From assembly GCF_029227915.1 (NCBI RefSeq), contig NC_079879.1, forward strand, positions 9,238,001 through 9,302,000: DNA of 64,000 nt, in the 5' to 3' direction. The notes below the pieces were generated by a model that did no database searches, had not been told where the DNA came from, and was given only the letters and a program-made list of their open reading frames with translations. Each line of letters begins with the position of its first letter. The stretch's first letter is position 1. Shown one piece after another: positions 9,571 to 20,762 of this stretch. Origin of the DNA: Hydractinia symbiolongicarpus (lineage: Eukaryota > Cnidaria > Hydrozoa > Anthoathecata > Hydractiniidae). The position numbers were made by a program, and so were the translations under genes.

Positions 9571-9787
9571 TTATGTGAGATTGACTATACATGCCTTGTT
9601 CAAAACACTCTGCTGCAAGGCGATGATTAAGAAGTATATTACGTTATGTTTGAAGCTGATACACAACATAATTTGGTGATATAAAGAAAATAACAAAATG
9701 AATTCATAGGACTGTTTTCTCTAGCAAACGGAGATATTTTAATCGATACAGAAGTACACGATAACTTCCTATCACAGATTCTACTAA

Positions 9788-9859
9788 TGAAATGACCAGG
9801 ATTCGAACCTGGGTTAATGCGGCCACAACGCAATGTGCTAACCACTATACGATCACGGC
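9788..9859 (-). pseudogene. tRNA-His(GTG)-like copy, class M
   Basis: Class M, G1 kept; variable-loop and D-loop changes shared only with 10077. Confidence 0.62.
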
Positions 9860-10076
9860 TTATGTGAGATTGACTATACATGCCTTGTTGCAAACACTCT
9901 GCTGCAAGGCGATGATTAAGAAGTATATTACGTTATGTTTGAAGCTGATACACAACATAATTTGGTGATATAAAGAAAAAAACAAAATGAATTCATAGGA
10001 CTGTTTTCTCTAGCAAACGGAGATATTTTAATCGATACAGAAGTACACGATAACTTCCTATCACAGATTCTACTAA

Positions 10077-10148
10077 TGAAATGACCAGGATTCGAACCTG
10101 GGTTAATGCGGCCACAACGCAATGTGCTAACCACTATACGATCACGGC
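10077..10148 (-). pseudogene. tRNA-His(GTG)-like copy, class M
   Basis: Same sequence as 9788, exactly 289 bp away. Confidence 0.62.
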
Positions 10149-10367
10149 TTATGTGAGATTGACTATACATGCCTTGTTGCAAACACTCTGCTGCAAGGCG
10201 ATGATTAAGACGTATATTACGTTATGTTTGAAGCCGATACACAACATAATTCGGTGATATAAAGAAAATAAACAAAATGAATTCATCGGACTGCTTTGTC
10301 TAGCGAACAGAGACATTTTTATCGATACAGAAATATATGTTCACTTTCCTATCACTGATTCTTGTAA

Positions 10368-10439
10368 TGCCGTGACCAGGATTCGAACCTGGGTTATTGC
10401 AGCCACAACGCAATGTACTAACCACTATACCATCACGGC
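10368..10439 (-). tRNA. tRNA-His: tRNA-His(GTG), near-consensus
   Basis: C9 to G between acceptor and D stems, and a G31-U39 wobble; all arms pair. Confidence 0.74.
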
Positions 10440-10660
10440 TGATATAAGATTGTTAACCATATATATCTTGATCAAAACACTCTGCTGTAATGCGATGATT
10501 AGAAGTATATTTCGTTATGTTTGAAGTCGATACACAACATAATTCGGTTATTTAAAAAGAAAAAACAAAATAAATTCATAGGACTGTTTTCTCTAGCGAA
10601 CGGAGATGTTTTAATCGATACAGAAATATATGTTCACTTTCCTATCACTGATTCTTGTAA

Positions 10661-10732
10661 TGCCGTGACCAGGATTCGAACCTGGGTTATTGCGGCCACA
10701 ACGCATTGTACTAACCACTATACGATCACGGC
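10661..10732 (-). tRNA. tRNA-His: tRNA-His(GTG), anticodon-stem variant
   Basis: U27 to A opposite A43 opens the top anticodon-stem pair; rest consensus. Confidence 0.72.
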
Positions 10733-10954
10733 TGATATAAGATTGTTAACCATACATGCCTTGTTCAAAACACTCTGCTGCAAGGCGATGATTAAGACGT
10801 TTATTACGTTATGTTTGAAGCCGATACACAACATAATTCGGTGATATAAAGAAAATAAACAAAATGAATTGATAGGACTGCTTTGTCTAGCGAACAGAGA
10901 CATTTTAATCGATACAGAAATATATGTTCACTTTCCTATCACTGATTCTTGTAA

Positions 10955-11025
10955 TGCCGTGACCAGGATTCGAACCTGGGTTATTGCGGCCACAACGCAA
11001 TGTACTAACCACTATACGATCACGC
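10955..11025 (-). pseudogene. tRNA-His(GTG) copy with 1-bp acceptor deletion
   Basis: 71 bp; one C of the 5' acceptor strand is missing, shifting its pairing. Body consensus. The 367-bp fused spacer follows on its right. Confidence 0.65.
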
Positions 11026-11321
11026 TTATGTGAGATTGACTATACATGCCTTGTTCAAAACACTCTGCTGCAAGGCGATGATTAAGAAGTATATTACGTT
11101 ATGTTTTGATATTGTTAACCATATATGTTTTGTTGAAAACACTCTGCTGCAATGCGATGTTTAGAAGTATATTTCGTTATGTTTGAAGTCGATACACAAT
11201 ATAATTTGGATATTTAAAAATAAAAAACAAAATGAATGCATAGGACTGTTTTCTCTATCGAACGAAGTCAATTTAATCGATACAGAAGTATACGTTAACT
11301 TCCTATCACAGATTCTTCCAA

Positions 11322-11393
11322 TGAAATGACCAGGATTCGAACCTGGGTTATTGCGGCCACAACGCAATGTACTAACCACTATACGATCACGGT
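11322..11393 (-). pseudogene. tRNA-His(GTG)-like copy, class M with A1
   Basis: Class M acceptor, A1; body consensus. Confidence 0.65.
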
Positions 11394-11616
11394 GATGTGA
11401 GATTGTTATCTGTATATGTCTTGTTCAAAGCACTGAGCTGCAATGCGTTGATTAAGAAATGTATTACGTTATGTTTGAAGTCGATACACAACATAATTCG
11501 GTGTAATAGAGAAAACAAGCAAAATTAAAGCATCAGGAGCTGTTCATCCAAGCGAACGGGGTCAATTTAATCGATACAGAAATATATGTTCACTTTCCTA
11601 ACACTGATTCTTGTAA

Positions 11617-11688
11617 TGCCGTGACCAGGATTCGAACCTGGGTTATTGCGGCCACAACGCAATGTACTAACCACTATACGATCACGGC
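11617..11688 (-). tRNA. tRNA-His: tRNA-His(GTG), consensus copy
   Basis: Exact consensus: all four stems pair fully, A and B boxes intact, anticodon GTG at 34-36, discriminator A73. Leftmost of the 23 identical copies. Confidence 0.9.
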
Positions 11689-11906
11689 TTTTGTGAGATT
11701 GACTATACATGCCTTGTTCAAAACACTCTGCTGCAAGGCGATGATTAAGAAGTATATTACGTTATGATTGAAGCCGATACACAACATAATTCGGTGATAT
11801 AAAGAAAATAACAAAATGAATTCATTGGACTGTTTTCTATAGCGAACGGAGATATTTTAATCGATACAGAAATATATGTTCACTTTCCTATCACTGATTC
11901 TTGTAA

Positions 11907-11978
11907 TGCCGTGACCAGGATTCGAACCTGGGTTATTGCGGCCACAACGCAATGTACTAACCACTATATGATCACGGC
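11907..11978 (-). tRNA. tRNA-His: tRNA-His(GTG), D-stem variant
   Basis: Only G10 to A differs. Confidence 0.75.
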
Positions 11979-12197
11979 TGATATAAGATTGTTAACCATA
12001 TATGTCTTGTTCAAAACACTCTGCTGCAATGCGATGATTAGAAGTATATTTCGTTATGTTTGATGTCGATACACAACATAATTCGGTTAATTAAAAAAAA
12101 CAACAAAATGAATGCATAGGACTGTTTTCTCTATCGAACGAAGTCAATTTAATCGATACAGAAGTATACGTTAACTTCCTATCACAGATTCTTCCAA

Positions 12198-12269
12198 TGA
12201 AATGACCAGGATTCAAACCTGGGTTATTGCGGCCACAACGCAATGTACTAACCACTATACGATCACGGC
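12198..12269 (-). pseudogene. tRNA-His(GTG)-like copy, class M
   Basis: Class M with G1; C56 to U in the T loop disrupts the B box. Confidence 0.62.
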
Positions 12270-12493
12270 TTATGTGAGATTGTTATCTGTATATGTCTTG
12301 TTCAAAGCACTGAGCTGCAATGCGTTGATTAAGAAATGTATTACGTTATGTTTGAAGTCGATACACAACATAATTCGGTGTAATAGAGAAAACAAGCAAA
12401 ATTAAAGCATCAGGAGCTGTTCATCCAAGCGAACGGGGTCAATTTAATCGATACAGAAATATATGTTCACTTTCCTAACACTGATTCTTGTAA

Positions 12494-12565
12494 TGCCGTG
12501 ACCAGGATTCGAACCTGGGTTATTGCGGCCACAACGCAATGTACTAACCACTATGCGATCACGGC
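12494..12565 (-). tRNA. tRNA-His: tRNA-His(GTG), D-stem variant
   Basis: C11-A24 mismatch as in its duplicate at 421. Confidence 0.75.
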
Positions 12566-12783
12566 TTTTGTGAGATTGACTATACATGCCTTGTTCAAAA
12601 CACTCTGCTGCAAGGCGATGATTAAGAAGTATATTACGTTATGTTTGAAGCCGATACACAACATAATTCGGTGATATAAAGAAAATAACAAAATGAATTC
12701 ATTGGACTGTTTTCTATAGCGAACGGAGATATTTTAATCGATACAGAAATATATGTTCACTTTCCTATCACTGATTCTTGTAA

Positions 12784-12855
12784 TGCCGTGACCAGGATTC
12801 GAAGCTGGGTTATTGCGGCCACAACGCAATGTACTAACCACTATATGATCACGGC
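12784..12855 (-). tRNA. tRNA-His: tRNA-His(GTG), two-change variant
   Basis: Same A10 and T-stem changes as 711. Confidence 0.65.
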
Positions 12856-13074
12856 TGATATAAGATTGTTAACCATATATGTCTTGTTCAAAACACTCTG
12901 CTGCAATGCGATGATTAGAAGTATATTTCGTTATGTGTGAAGTCGATACACAACATAATTCGGTTATTTAAAAAAAACAACAAAATGAATGCATAGGACT
13001 GTTTTCTCTATCGAACGAAGTCAATTTAATCGATACAGAAGTATACGTTAACTTCCTATCACAGATTCTTCCAA

Positions 13075-13146
13075 TGAAATGACCAGGATTCGAACCTGGG
13101 TTATTGCGGCCACAACGCAATGTACTAACCACTATACGATCACGGT
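13075..13146 (-). pseudogene. tRNA-His(GTG)-like copy, class M with A1
   Basis: Class M, A1; duplicate of 1002. Confidence 0.65.
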
Positions 13147-13369
13147 GATGTGAGATTGTTATCTGTATATGTCTTGTTCAAAGCACTGAGCTGCAATGCG
13201 TTGATTAAGAAATGTATTACGTTATGTTTGAAGTCGATACACAACATAATTCGGTGTAATAGAGAAAACAAGCAAAATTAAAGCATCAGGAGCTGTTCAT
13301 CCAAGCGAACGGGGTCAATTTAATCGATACAGAAATATATGTTCACTTTCCTAACACTGATTCTTGTAA

Positions 13370-13441
13370 TGCCGTGACCAGGATTCGAACCTGGGTTATT
13401 GCGGCCACAACGCAATGTACTAACCACTATACGATCACGGC
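13370..13441 (-). tRNA. tRNA-His: tRNA-His(GTG), consensus copy
   Basis: Exact consensus; followed on the right by the fused 368-bp spacer. Confidence 0.9.
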
Positions 13442-13737
13442 TTTTGTGAGATTGACTATACATGCCTTGTTCAAAACACTCTGCTGCAAGGCGATGATTA
13501 AGAAGTATATTACGTTATGCTTTGATATTGTTAACCATATATGTCTTGTTCAAAACACTCTGCTGCAATGCGATGATTAGAAGTATATTTCGTTATGTTT
13601 GAAGTCGATACACAATATAATTTGGATATTTAAAAAGAAAAAACAAAATGAATGCATAGGACTGTTTTCTCTATCGAACGAAGTCAATTTAATCGATACA
13701 GAAGTATACGTTAACTTCCTATCACAGATTCTTCCAA

Positions 13738-13809
13738 TGAAATGACCAGGATTCGAACCTGGGTTATTGCGGCCACAACGCAATGTACTAACCACTATAC
13801 GATCACGGT
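13738..13809 (-). pseudogene. tRNA-His(GTG)-like copy, class M with A1
   Basis: Class M, A1; part of the extra unit that breaks the match with 1-4302. Confidence 0.65.
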
Positions 13810-14032
13810 GATGTGAGATTGTTATCTGTATATGTCTTGTTCAAAGCACTGAGCTGCAATGCGTTGATTAAGAAATGTATTACGTTATGTTTGAAGTCGA
13901 TACACAACATAATTCGGTGTAATAGAGAAAACTAGCAAAATTAAAGCATCAGGAGCTGTTCATCCAAGCGAACGCGGTCAATTTAATCGATACAGAAATA
14001 TATGTTCACTTTCCTAACACTGATTCTTGTAA

Positions 14033-14104
14033 TGCCGTGACCAGGATTCGAACCTGGGTTATTGCGGCCACAACGCAATGTACTAACCACTATACGATCA
14101 CGGC
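14033..14104 (-). tRNA. tRNA-His: tRNA-His(GTG), consensus copy
   Basis: Exact consensus; its duplicate at 1297 has since gained a T-stem change. Confidence 0.9.
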
Positions 14105-14322
14105 TTTTGTGAGTTTGACTATACATGCCTTGTTCAAAACACTCTGCTGCAAGGCGATGATTAAGAAGTATATTACGTTATGTTTGAAGCCGATACACAA
14201 CATAATTCGGTGATACAAAGAAAATAACAAAATGAATTCATAGGACTGTTTTCTATAGCGAACGGAGATATTTTAATCGATACAGAAATATATGTTCACT
14301 TTCCTATCACTGATTCTTGTAA

Positions 14323-14394
14323 TGCCGTGACCAGGATTCGAACCTGGGTTATTGCGGCCACAACGCAATGTACTAACCACTATACGATCACGGT
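14323..14394 (-). tRNA. tRNA-His: tRNA-His(GTG), A1 variant
   Basis: A1 only; duplicate of 1587. Confidence 0.68.
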
Positions 14395-14617
14395 GATGTG
14401 AGATTGTTATCTGGATATGTCTTGTTCAAAGCACTGAGCTGCAATGCGTTGATTAAGAAATGTATTACGTTATGTTTGAAGTCGATACACAACATAATTC
14501 GGTGTAATAGAGAAAACAAGCAAAATTAAAGCATCAGGAGCTGCTCATCAAAGCGAACGGCGTCAATTTAATCGATACAGAAATACATGTTCACTTTCCT
14601 ATCACTGATTCTTGTAA

Positions 14618-14689
14618 TGCCGTGACCAGGATTCGAACCTGGGTTATTGCTGCCACAACGCAATGTACTAACCACTATACGATCACGGC
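14618..14689 (-). tRNA. tRNA-His: tRNA-His(GTG), anticodon-stem variant
   Basis: A39 opposite G31, as in 1882. Confidence 0.7.
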
Positions 14690-14899
14690 TGATATAAGAT
14701 TGTTAACCATATCTGTCTTGTTCAAAACACTCTGCTCCAATGCGATGATTAAGAAGTATATTTCGTTATGTTTGAAGTCGATACACAACATAATTCGGTT
14801 ATTTAAAAATAATAAACAAAATGAATGCATACGACTGTTTTCTCTATCGAATGGAGACAATATAAGTACACGTTAACTTCCTATCACAGATTCTTCTAA

Positions 14900-14971
14900 T
14901 GAAATGACCAGGATTCGAACCCAGGTTATTGCGGCCACAACGCAATGTACTAACCACTATACGATCACGGC
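14900..14971 (-). pseudogene. tRNA-His(GTG)-like copy, class M
   Basis: Class M, G1; two T-stem changes differ from the single one in its duplicate at 2164. Confidence 0.6.
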
Positions 14972-15195
14972 TGATGTGAGATTGTTATCTATATATGTCT
15001 TGTTCAAAACACTGTGCTGCAATGCGTTGATTAAGAAATGTATTACGTTATGTTTGAAGTCGATACACAACATAATTCGGTGTAATAGAAAAAACAAGCA
15101 AAATTAAAGCATCAGGAGCTGTTCATCCAAGCGAACGAGGTCAATTTAATCAATACAGAAATATATGTTCACTTTCCTATCACTGATTCTTGTAA

Positions 15196-15267
15196 TGCCG
15201 TGACCAGGATTCGAACCTGGGTTATTGCGGCCACAACGGAATGTACTAACCACTATACGATCACGGT
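15196..15267 (-). tRNA. tRNA-His: tRNA-His(GTG), A1 variant with anticodon-stem mismatch
   Basis: A1 and C29 as in 2460. Confidence 0.55.
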
Positions 15268-15462
15268 TTAAGTGGGATTGACTATACATGCATTGTTCAA
15301 AACACTCTGCTGCAATGCGATGATTAAGAGGTATATCACGTTATGTTTGAAGCCGATACACAACATAATTCGGTGATATAAAGAAAATAACTCTCTAGCG
15401 AACGGAGATATTTTAATCGATACAGAAATATATGTTCACTTTCCTATCCCTGATTCTTGTAA

Positions 15463-15534
15463 TGCCGTGACCAGGATTCGAACCTGGGTTATTGCAGCCA
15501 CAACGCAATGTACTAACCACTATACGATCACGGC
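15463..15534 (-). tRNA. tRNA-His: tRNA-His(GTG), near-consensus
   Basis: U39 wobble only, as in 2727. Confidence 0.78.
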
Positions 15535-15756
15535 TCATATGAGATTGTTAACCATATATGTCTTGTTCAAAACACTCTGCTGCAATGCGATGATTAAGAA
15601 GTAAATTTCGTTATGTTTGAAGTCGACACACAACAGAATTCGGTTATATAAAGAAAATAAGCAAAATGAATTCATAGGACTGTTTTCTCTAGCGAACAGA
15701 GACATTTTAATCGATACGGAAATACATGTTCACATTCTTATCACAGATTCTGGCAT

Positions 15757-15791
15757 TGCCGTTACCATGATTCGAACCTGGCTTATACGGC
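15757..15791 (-). pseudogene. Internally deleted tRNA-His relic
   Basis: 35-bp relic with the same deletion junction as 3021. Confidence 0.8.
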
Positions 15792-16012
15792 TAATGTGAG
15801 ATTGTTAACTACATATGTCTTGTTCAAAACACTCTGCTTCAAAGCGTTGAGTAATAAATGTATTACGTTATGTTTGAAGCCGATACACAACATAATTCGG
15901 TGATATAAAGAAAATAACAAAATGAATTCATTGGACTGTTTTCTATAGCGAACGGAGATATTTTAATCGATACAGAAATATATGTTCACTTTCCTATCAC
16001 TGATTCTTGTAA

Positions 16013-16084
16013 TGCCGTGACCAGGATTCGAACCTGGGTTATTGCGGCCACAACGCAATGTACTAACCACTATATGATCACGGC
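16013..16084 (-). tRNA. tRNA-His: tRNA-His(GTG), D-stem variant
   Basis: G10 to A only; its duplicate at 3277 has one more change. Confidence 0.75.
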
Positions 16085-16302
16085 TGATATAAGATTGTTA
16101 ACCATATATGTCTTGTTCAAAACACTCTGCTGCAATGCGATGATTAGAAGTATATTTCGTTATGTTTGAAGTCGATACACAACATAATTCGGTTATTTAA
16201 AAAAAAAACAAAATGAATGCGTAGGACTGTTTTCTCTATCGAACGAAGTCAATTTAATCGATACAGAAGTATACGTTAACTTCCTATCACAGATTCTTCC
16301 AA

Positions 16303-16374
16303 TGAAATGACCAATATTCGAACCTGGGTTATTGCGGCCACAACGCAATGTACTAACCACTATACGATCACGGT
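16303..16374 (-). pseudogene. tRNA-His(GTG)-like copy, class M with A1
   Basis: Class M, A1, with the same B-box damage as 3568. Confidence 0.62.
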
Positions 16375-16597
16375 GATGTGAGATTGTTATCTGTATATGT
16401 CTTGTTCAAAGCACTGAGCTGCAATGCGTTGATTAAGAAATGTATTGCGTTATGTTTGAAGTCGATACACAACATAATTCGGTGTAATAGAGAAAACAAG
16501 CAAAATTAAAGCATCAGGAGCTGTTCATCCAAGCGAACGGGGTCAATTTAATCGATACAGAAATATATGTTCACTTTCCTAACACTGATTCTTGTAA

Positions 16598-16669
16598 TGC
16601 CGTGACCAGGATTCGAACCTGGGTTATTGCGGCCACAACGCAATGTACTAACCACTATACGATCACGGC
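16598..16669 (-). tRNA. tRNA-His: tRNA-His(GTG), consensus copy
   Basis: Exact consensus. Its duplicate at 3863 lost one anticodon-loop base, so that loss postdates the segmental duplication. Confidence 0.9.
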
Positions 16670-16965
16670 TTTTGTGAGATTGACTATACATGCCTTGTTC
16701 AAAACACTCTGCTGCAAGGCGATGATTAAGAAGTATATTACGTTATGCTTTGATATTGTTAACCATATATGTCTTGTTCAAAACACTCTGCTGCAATGCG
16801 ATGATTAGAAGTATATTTCGTTATGTTTGAAGTCGATGCACAATATAATTTGGATATTTAAAAAGAAAAAACAAAATGAATGCATAGGACTGTTTTCTCT
16901 ATCGAACGAAGTCAATTTAATCGATACAGAAGTATACGTTAACTTCCTATCACAGATTCTTCCAA

Positions 16966-17037
16966 TGAAATGACCAGGATTCGAACCTGGGTTATTGCGG
17001 CCACAACGCAATGTACTAACCACTATACGATCACGGT
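16966..17037 (-). pseudogene. tRNA-His(GTG)-like copy, class M with A1
   Basis: Class M, A1; duplicate of 4230. Confidence 0.65.
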
Positions 17038-17260
17038 GATGTGAGATTGTTATCTGTATATGTCTTGTTCAAAGCACTGAGCTGCAATGCGTTGATTAAG
17101 AAATGTATTACGTTATGTTTGAAGTCGATACACAACATAATTCGGTGTAATAGAGAAAACAAGCAAAATTAAAGCATCAGGAGCTGTTCATCCAAGCGAA
17201 CGCGGTCAATTTAATCGATACAGAAATATATGTTCACTTTCCTAACACTGATTCTTGTAA

Positions 17261-17332
17261 TGCCGTGACCAGGATCCGAACCTGGGTTATCTCGGCCACA
17301 ACACAATATACTAACCACTATACGATCACGGC
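17261..17332 (-). pseudogene. Degenerate tRNA-His(GTG)-like copy
   Basis: Anticodon stem reduced to TTGTG/CGAGA with one mismatch and two wobbles, plus a T-loop change; acceptor intact. Founder type of 20465, 22479 and 23365. Confidence 0.58.
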
Positions 17333-17556
17333 TGATGTGAGATTGTTATCTATATATGTGTTGTTCAAAACACTGTGCTGCAATGCGTTGATTAAGAAAT
17401 GTATTACGTTATGTTTGAAGTCGATACACAACATAATTCGGTGTAATGGAGAAAACAAGCAAAATTAAAACATCAGGAGCTGTTCATCGAAACAAACGGG
17501 ATCAATTTAATCAATATAGAAATATATGTTCACATTCTTATCACTGATTCTTGTAA

Positions 17557-17628
17557 TGCCGTGACCAGGATTCGAACCTGGGTTATTGCGGCCACAAGGC
17601 AATGTACTAACCACTATACGGTCACGGC
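17557..17628 (-). tRNA. tRNA-His: tRNA-His(GTG), anticodon-stem variant
   Basis: G31 to C mispairs with C39, and the base between acceptor and D stem is changed. Confidence 0.6.
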
Positions 17629-17850
17629 TGATATAAGTTTGTTAACTATACATGCCTTGTTCAAAACACTCTGCTACAATGCGATGATTAAGAAGTATAC
17701 TACGTTATGTTTAAAGTCGATACACAACATAATTCGGTTATTTAAAAAGAATAAACACAATGAATGCATAGGACTGTTTTCTCTATCGAACGGAGACAAT
17801 TTAATCGATTCAGAAATACATGTTCACTTTCCTATCTCTGAATCTTGTAA

Positions 17851-17922
17851 TGCCGTGACCAGGATTTGAACCTGGGTTATTGTAGTCCCAGGCCAATGTA
17901 CTAACCACTATACAATCACGGC
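17851..17922 (-). pseudogene. tRNA-like copy with GGG anticodon
   Basis: The anticodon arm reads TTGGC-CTGGGAC-TACAA, so positions 34-36 are GGG (proline-type) and two stem pairs next to the loop fail. Acceptor stem and B box (GGTTCAAATCC) are intact. One sister copy at 19581. Confidence 0.6.
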
Positions 17923-18145
17923 TCATGTGAGATTGTTAACTGTATATGTCTTGTTTAAAACACTCTGCTTCAATGCGTTGATTAAGAAATTTATTACGTT
18001 ATGTTTAAAATCGATACGCAACATAATTCAGTGTAATAAAGACAACAACCAAAATTACAACATCAGGAGCTGGTCATCCAAGCGCACGGGGACAATGGAA
18101 TAGATACAGAAATAAACGCTACTTTCCTATCACAGATTCTGGTAA

Positions 18146-18217
18146 TGCCGCGGCCAGGATTCAAACCTGGGTTATTGCGGCCACAACGCAATGAACTAAC
18201 CACTACACGATCACGGC
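18146..18217 (-). pseudogene. Degenerate tRNA-His(GTG)-like copy
   Basis: Changes in the 3' acceptor strand, the T loop (C56 to U), the D stem and position 26; anticodon arm intact. Confidence 0.58.
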
Positions 18218-18439
18218 TTATGTGAGATTGTTAACTATACATGCCTTGTTCAAAACACTCTGCTGCAAGGCGATGATTAAGAAGTATGTTACGTTATGTT
18301 AGAAGCCGATACACAAAATTAATTCGGTGATATAAAGAAAATAAACAAAATAAATTCATAGGACTGTTGTCTCTATGGAACGGAGACAATTTAATCGATA
18401 CAGAAGCACACGTTAACTTCCTATCACAGATTCTTCTAA

Positions 18440-18511
18440 TGAAATGACAAGGACTCGAACCTGGGTTATTGCGGCCACAACGCAATGTAATAACCACTAT
18501 ACGATCACAGT
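18440..18511 (-). pseudogene. tRNA-His(GTG)-like copy, class M with A1
   Basis: Class M plus two more acceptor changes and T-stem changes. Confidence 0.6.
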
Positions 18512-18731
18512 GACGTGAGTTTGTTATCTGTATATGTCTTGTTCAAAGCACTGAGCTGGAATGCGTTGATTAAGAAATTTATTACGTTATGTTTGAAGTC
18601 GATACACAACATAATTCGGTTATTTAAAAAGAATAAACAAAATGAATGCATAGGACTGTTTTCTCTATGGAACGGAGACAATTTAATCGATACAGAAGTA
18701 CACGTTAACTTCCTATCACAGATTCTTCCAA

Positions 18732-18803
18732 TGAAATGACCAGGTTTCGAACCTGGGTTATCGCGGCCACAACGCAATGTACTAACCACTATACGATCAC
18801 GGC
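18732..18803 (-). pseudogene. tRNA-His(GTG)-like copy, class M
   Basis: Class M, G1; a T-stem change and a U28-G42 wobble, nearly shared with 19874, 1142 bp away. Confidence 0.62.
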
Positions 18804-19029
18804 TGATGTGAGATTGTTATCTATATATGTCTTGTTCAAAACACTCTGCTGCAATGCGATGATTAAGAAGTATATTTCGTTATGTTTGAAGTCGATACAC
18901 AACATAATTCGGTTATTTAAAAAGAATAAACAAAATGAATGCATAAGACTGTTTTCTCTATCGAATCGCACGGAGATAATTTAATCGATACGGAAGTACA
19001 CGTTAACTTCCTATCACAGATTCTTCTAA

Positions 19030-19101
19030 TGAAATGACCAGGATTCGAACCTGGGTTATTGCGGCCACAACGCAATGAACTATCCACTACACGATCACGG
19101 A
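19030..19101 (-). pseudogene. tRNA-His(GTG)-like copy, class M
   Basis: Class M, position 1 is U; D-arm changes shared with 20172. Confidence 0.6.
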
Positions 19102-19323
19102 TTATGTGAGATTGTTAACTATACATGCCTTGTTCAAAATACTCTGCTGCAAGGCGATGATTAAGAAGTATATTACGTTATGTTTGAAGCCGATACACAA
19201 CATAATTCGGTGATATAAAGAAAATAAACAAAATGAATTCATAGGACTGTTTTCTCTAGCGAACAGAGACATTTTAATCGATACGGAAATACATGTTCAC
19301 ATTCTTATCACAGATTCTGGCAT

Positions 19324-19358
19324 TGCCGTTACCAGGATTGGAACCTGGCTTATACGGC
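19324..19358 (-). pseudogene. Internally deleted tRNA-His relic
   Basis: Third 35-bp relic; one further T-loop change. Confidence 0.78.
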
Positions 19359-19580
19359 TAATGTGAGATTGTTAACTATATATGTCTTGTTCAAAACTCT
19401 CTGCTTCAAAGCGTTGAGTAATAAATGTATTACGTTACGTTTGAAGCCGATACGCAACATAATTCGGTTATTTAAAAAGAATAAACAAAATAAATGCATA
19501 GAACTTTTTTCTCTATGGAAGGGAGACAATTTAATCGATACAGAAATACATGTTCACTTTCCTATCTCTGAATCTTGTAA

Positions 19581-19652
19581 TGCCGTGACCAGGATTTGAA
19601 CCTGGGTTATTGCAGTCCCAGGCCAATGTACTAACCACTACACAATCACGGC
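19581..19652 (-). pseudogene. tRNA-like copy with GGG anticodon
   Basis: Sister of 17851 with the same GGG anticodon loop; stem TTGGC/TGCAA and a changed D stem. Confidence 0.6.
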
Positions 19653-19873
19653 TCATGTGAGATTGTTAACTGTATATGTCTTGTTCAAAACACTCTGCTT
19701 CAATGCGTTGATTAAGAAATTTATTACGTTATGTTTGAAGTCGATACACAACATAATTCGGTTATTTAAAAAGAATAAACAAAATGAATGCATAGGACTG
19801 TTTTCTCTATGGAACGGAGACAATTTAATCGATACAGAAGTACACGTTAACTTCCTATCACAGATTCTTCCAA

Positions 19874-19945
19874 TGAAATGACCAGGTTTCGAACCTGGGT
19901 TAACGCGGCCACAACGCAATGTACTAACCACTATACGATCACGGC
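19874..19945 (-). pseudogene. tRNA-His(GTG)-like copy, class M
   Basis: Class M, G1; T-stem change as in 18732, plus one variable-loop change. Confidence 0.62.
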
Positions 19946-20171
19946 TGATGTGAGATTGTTATCTATATATGTCTTGTTCAAAACACTCTGCTGCAATGCG
20001 ATGATTAAGAAGTATATTTCGTTATGTTTGAAGTCGATACACAACATAATTCGGTTATTTAAAAAGAATAAACAAAATGAATGCATAAGACTGTTTTCTC
20101 TATCGAATCGCACGGAGACAATTTAATCGATACAGAAGTACACGTTAACTTCCTATCACAGATTCTTCTAA

Positions 20172-20243
20172 TGAAATGACCAGGATTCGAACCTGGGTTA
20201 TTGCGGCCACAACGCAATGAACTATCGACTACACGATCACGGA
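20172..20243 (-). pseudogene. tRNA-His(GTG)-like copy, class M
   Basis: Class M, U1; an extra D-loop change relative to 19030. Confidence 0.6.
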
Positions 20244-20464
20244 TTATGTGAGATTGTTAACTATACATGCCTTGTTCAAAACACTCTGCTGCAAGGCGAT
20301 GATTAAGAAGTATATTACGTTGTGTTTGAAGTCGGTACACAACATAATTCGGTTATAAAAAGAAAATAAAAAAAATAAATGCATAGGACAGTTTTCTCTA
20401 GCGAGCGGAGACAATTTAATCGATACAGAAGAACATGTTCACTATCTATCACTGACTCTTGTAA

Positions 20465-20538
20465 TGCCGTGACTAGGATCCGAACCTGGGTTATCTCGGC
20501 CACAACACAATATATACTAACCACTATAAGATCACGGC
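20465..20538 (-). pseudogene. Degenerate tRNA-His(GTG)-like copy, 74 bp
   Basis: As 17261 but with a 2-bp TA insertion beside the anticodon stem and a changed D stem. Confidence 0.56.
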
Positions 20539-20762
20539 TGATGTGAGATTGTTATCTATATATGTGTTGTTCAAAACACTGTGCTGCAATGCGTTGATTA
20601 AGAGATGTATTACGTTTTGTTTGAAGTCGATACACAACATAATTCGGTGTAATAGAGAAAACAAGCAAAATTAAAGCATCAGGAGCTGTTCATCGAAGCA
20701 AACGGGGTCAATTTAATCGATATAGAAATATATGTTCACTTTCTTATCACTGATTCTTGTAA

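Larger units (their letters stand above)
9580..10200. repeat. Perfect-looking 289-bp two-unit duplication
   Basis: Units around 9788 and 10077 share every private variant (TTAATGCGG, AATGTGCTAACC, GTTGCAAACAC) with one or two differences, so one arose from the other very recently. Confidence 0.75.
12073..17038. repeat. Segmental duplication of 1-4302
   Basis: Matches 1-1370 at an offset of about 12073, then 1297-4302 at 12735-12736; the 663-bp step is an extra fused unit (13370-14033). Private variants, short spacers, the 35-bp relic and the 367-bp junction are all shared, with only scattered differences. Confidence 0.85.

Noticed and set aside
17851-17922. A genuine tRNA-Pro(GGG) gene
   Set aside because: Acceptor, D and T arms are tRNA-His; the anticodon stem has two failed pairs, and animals generally lack tRNA-Pro(GGG).
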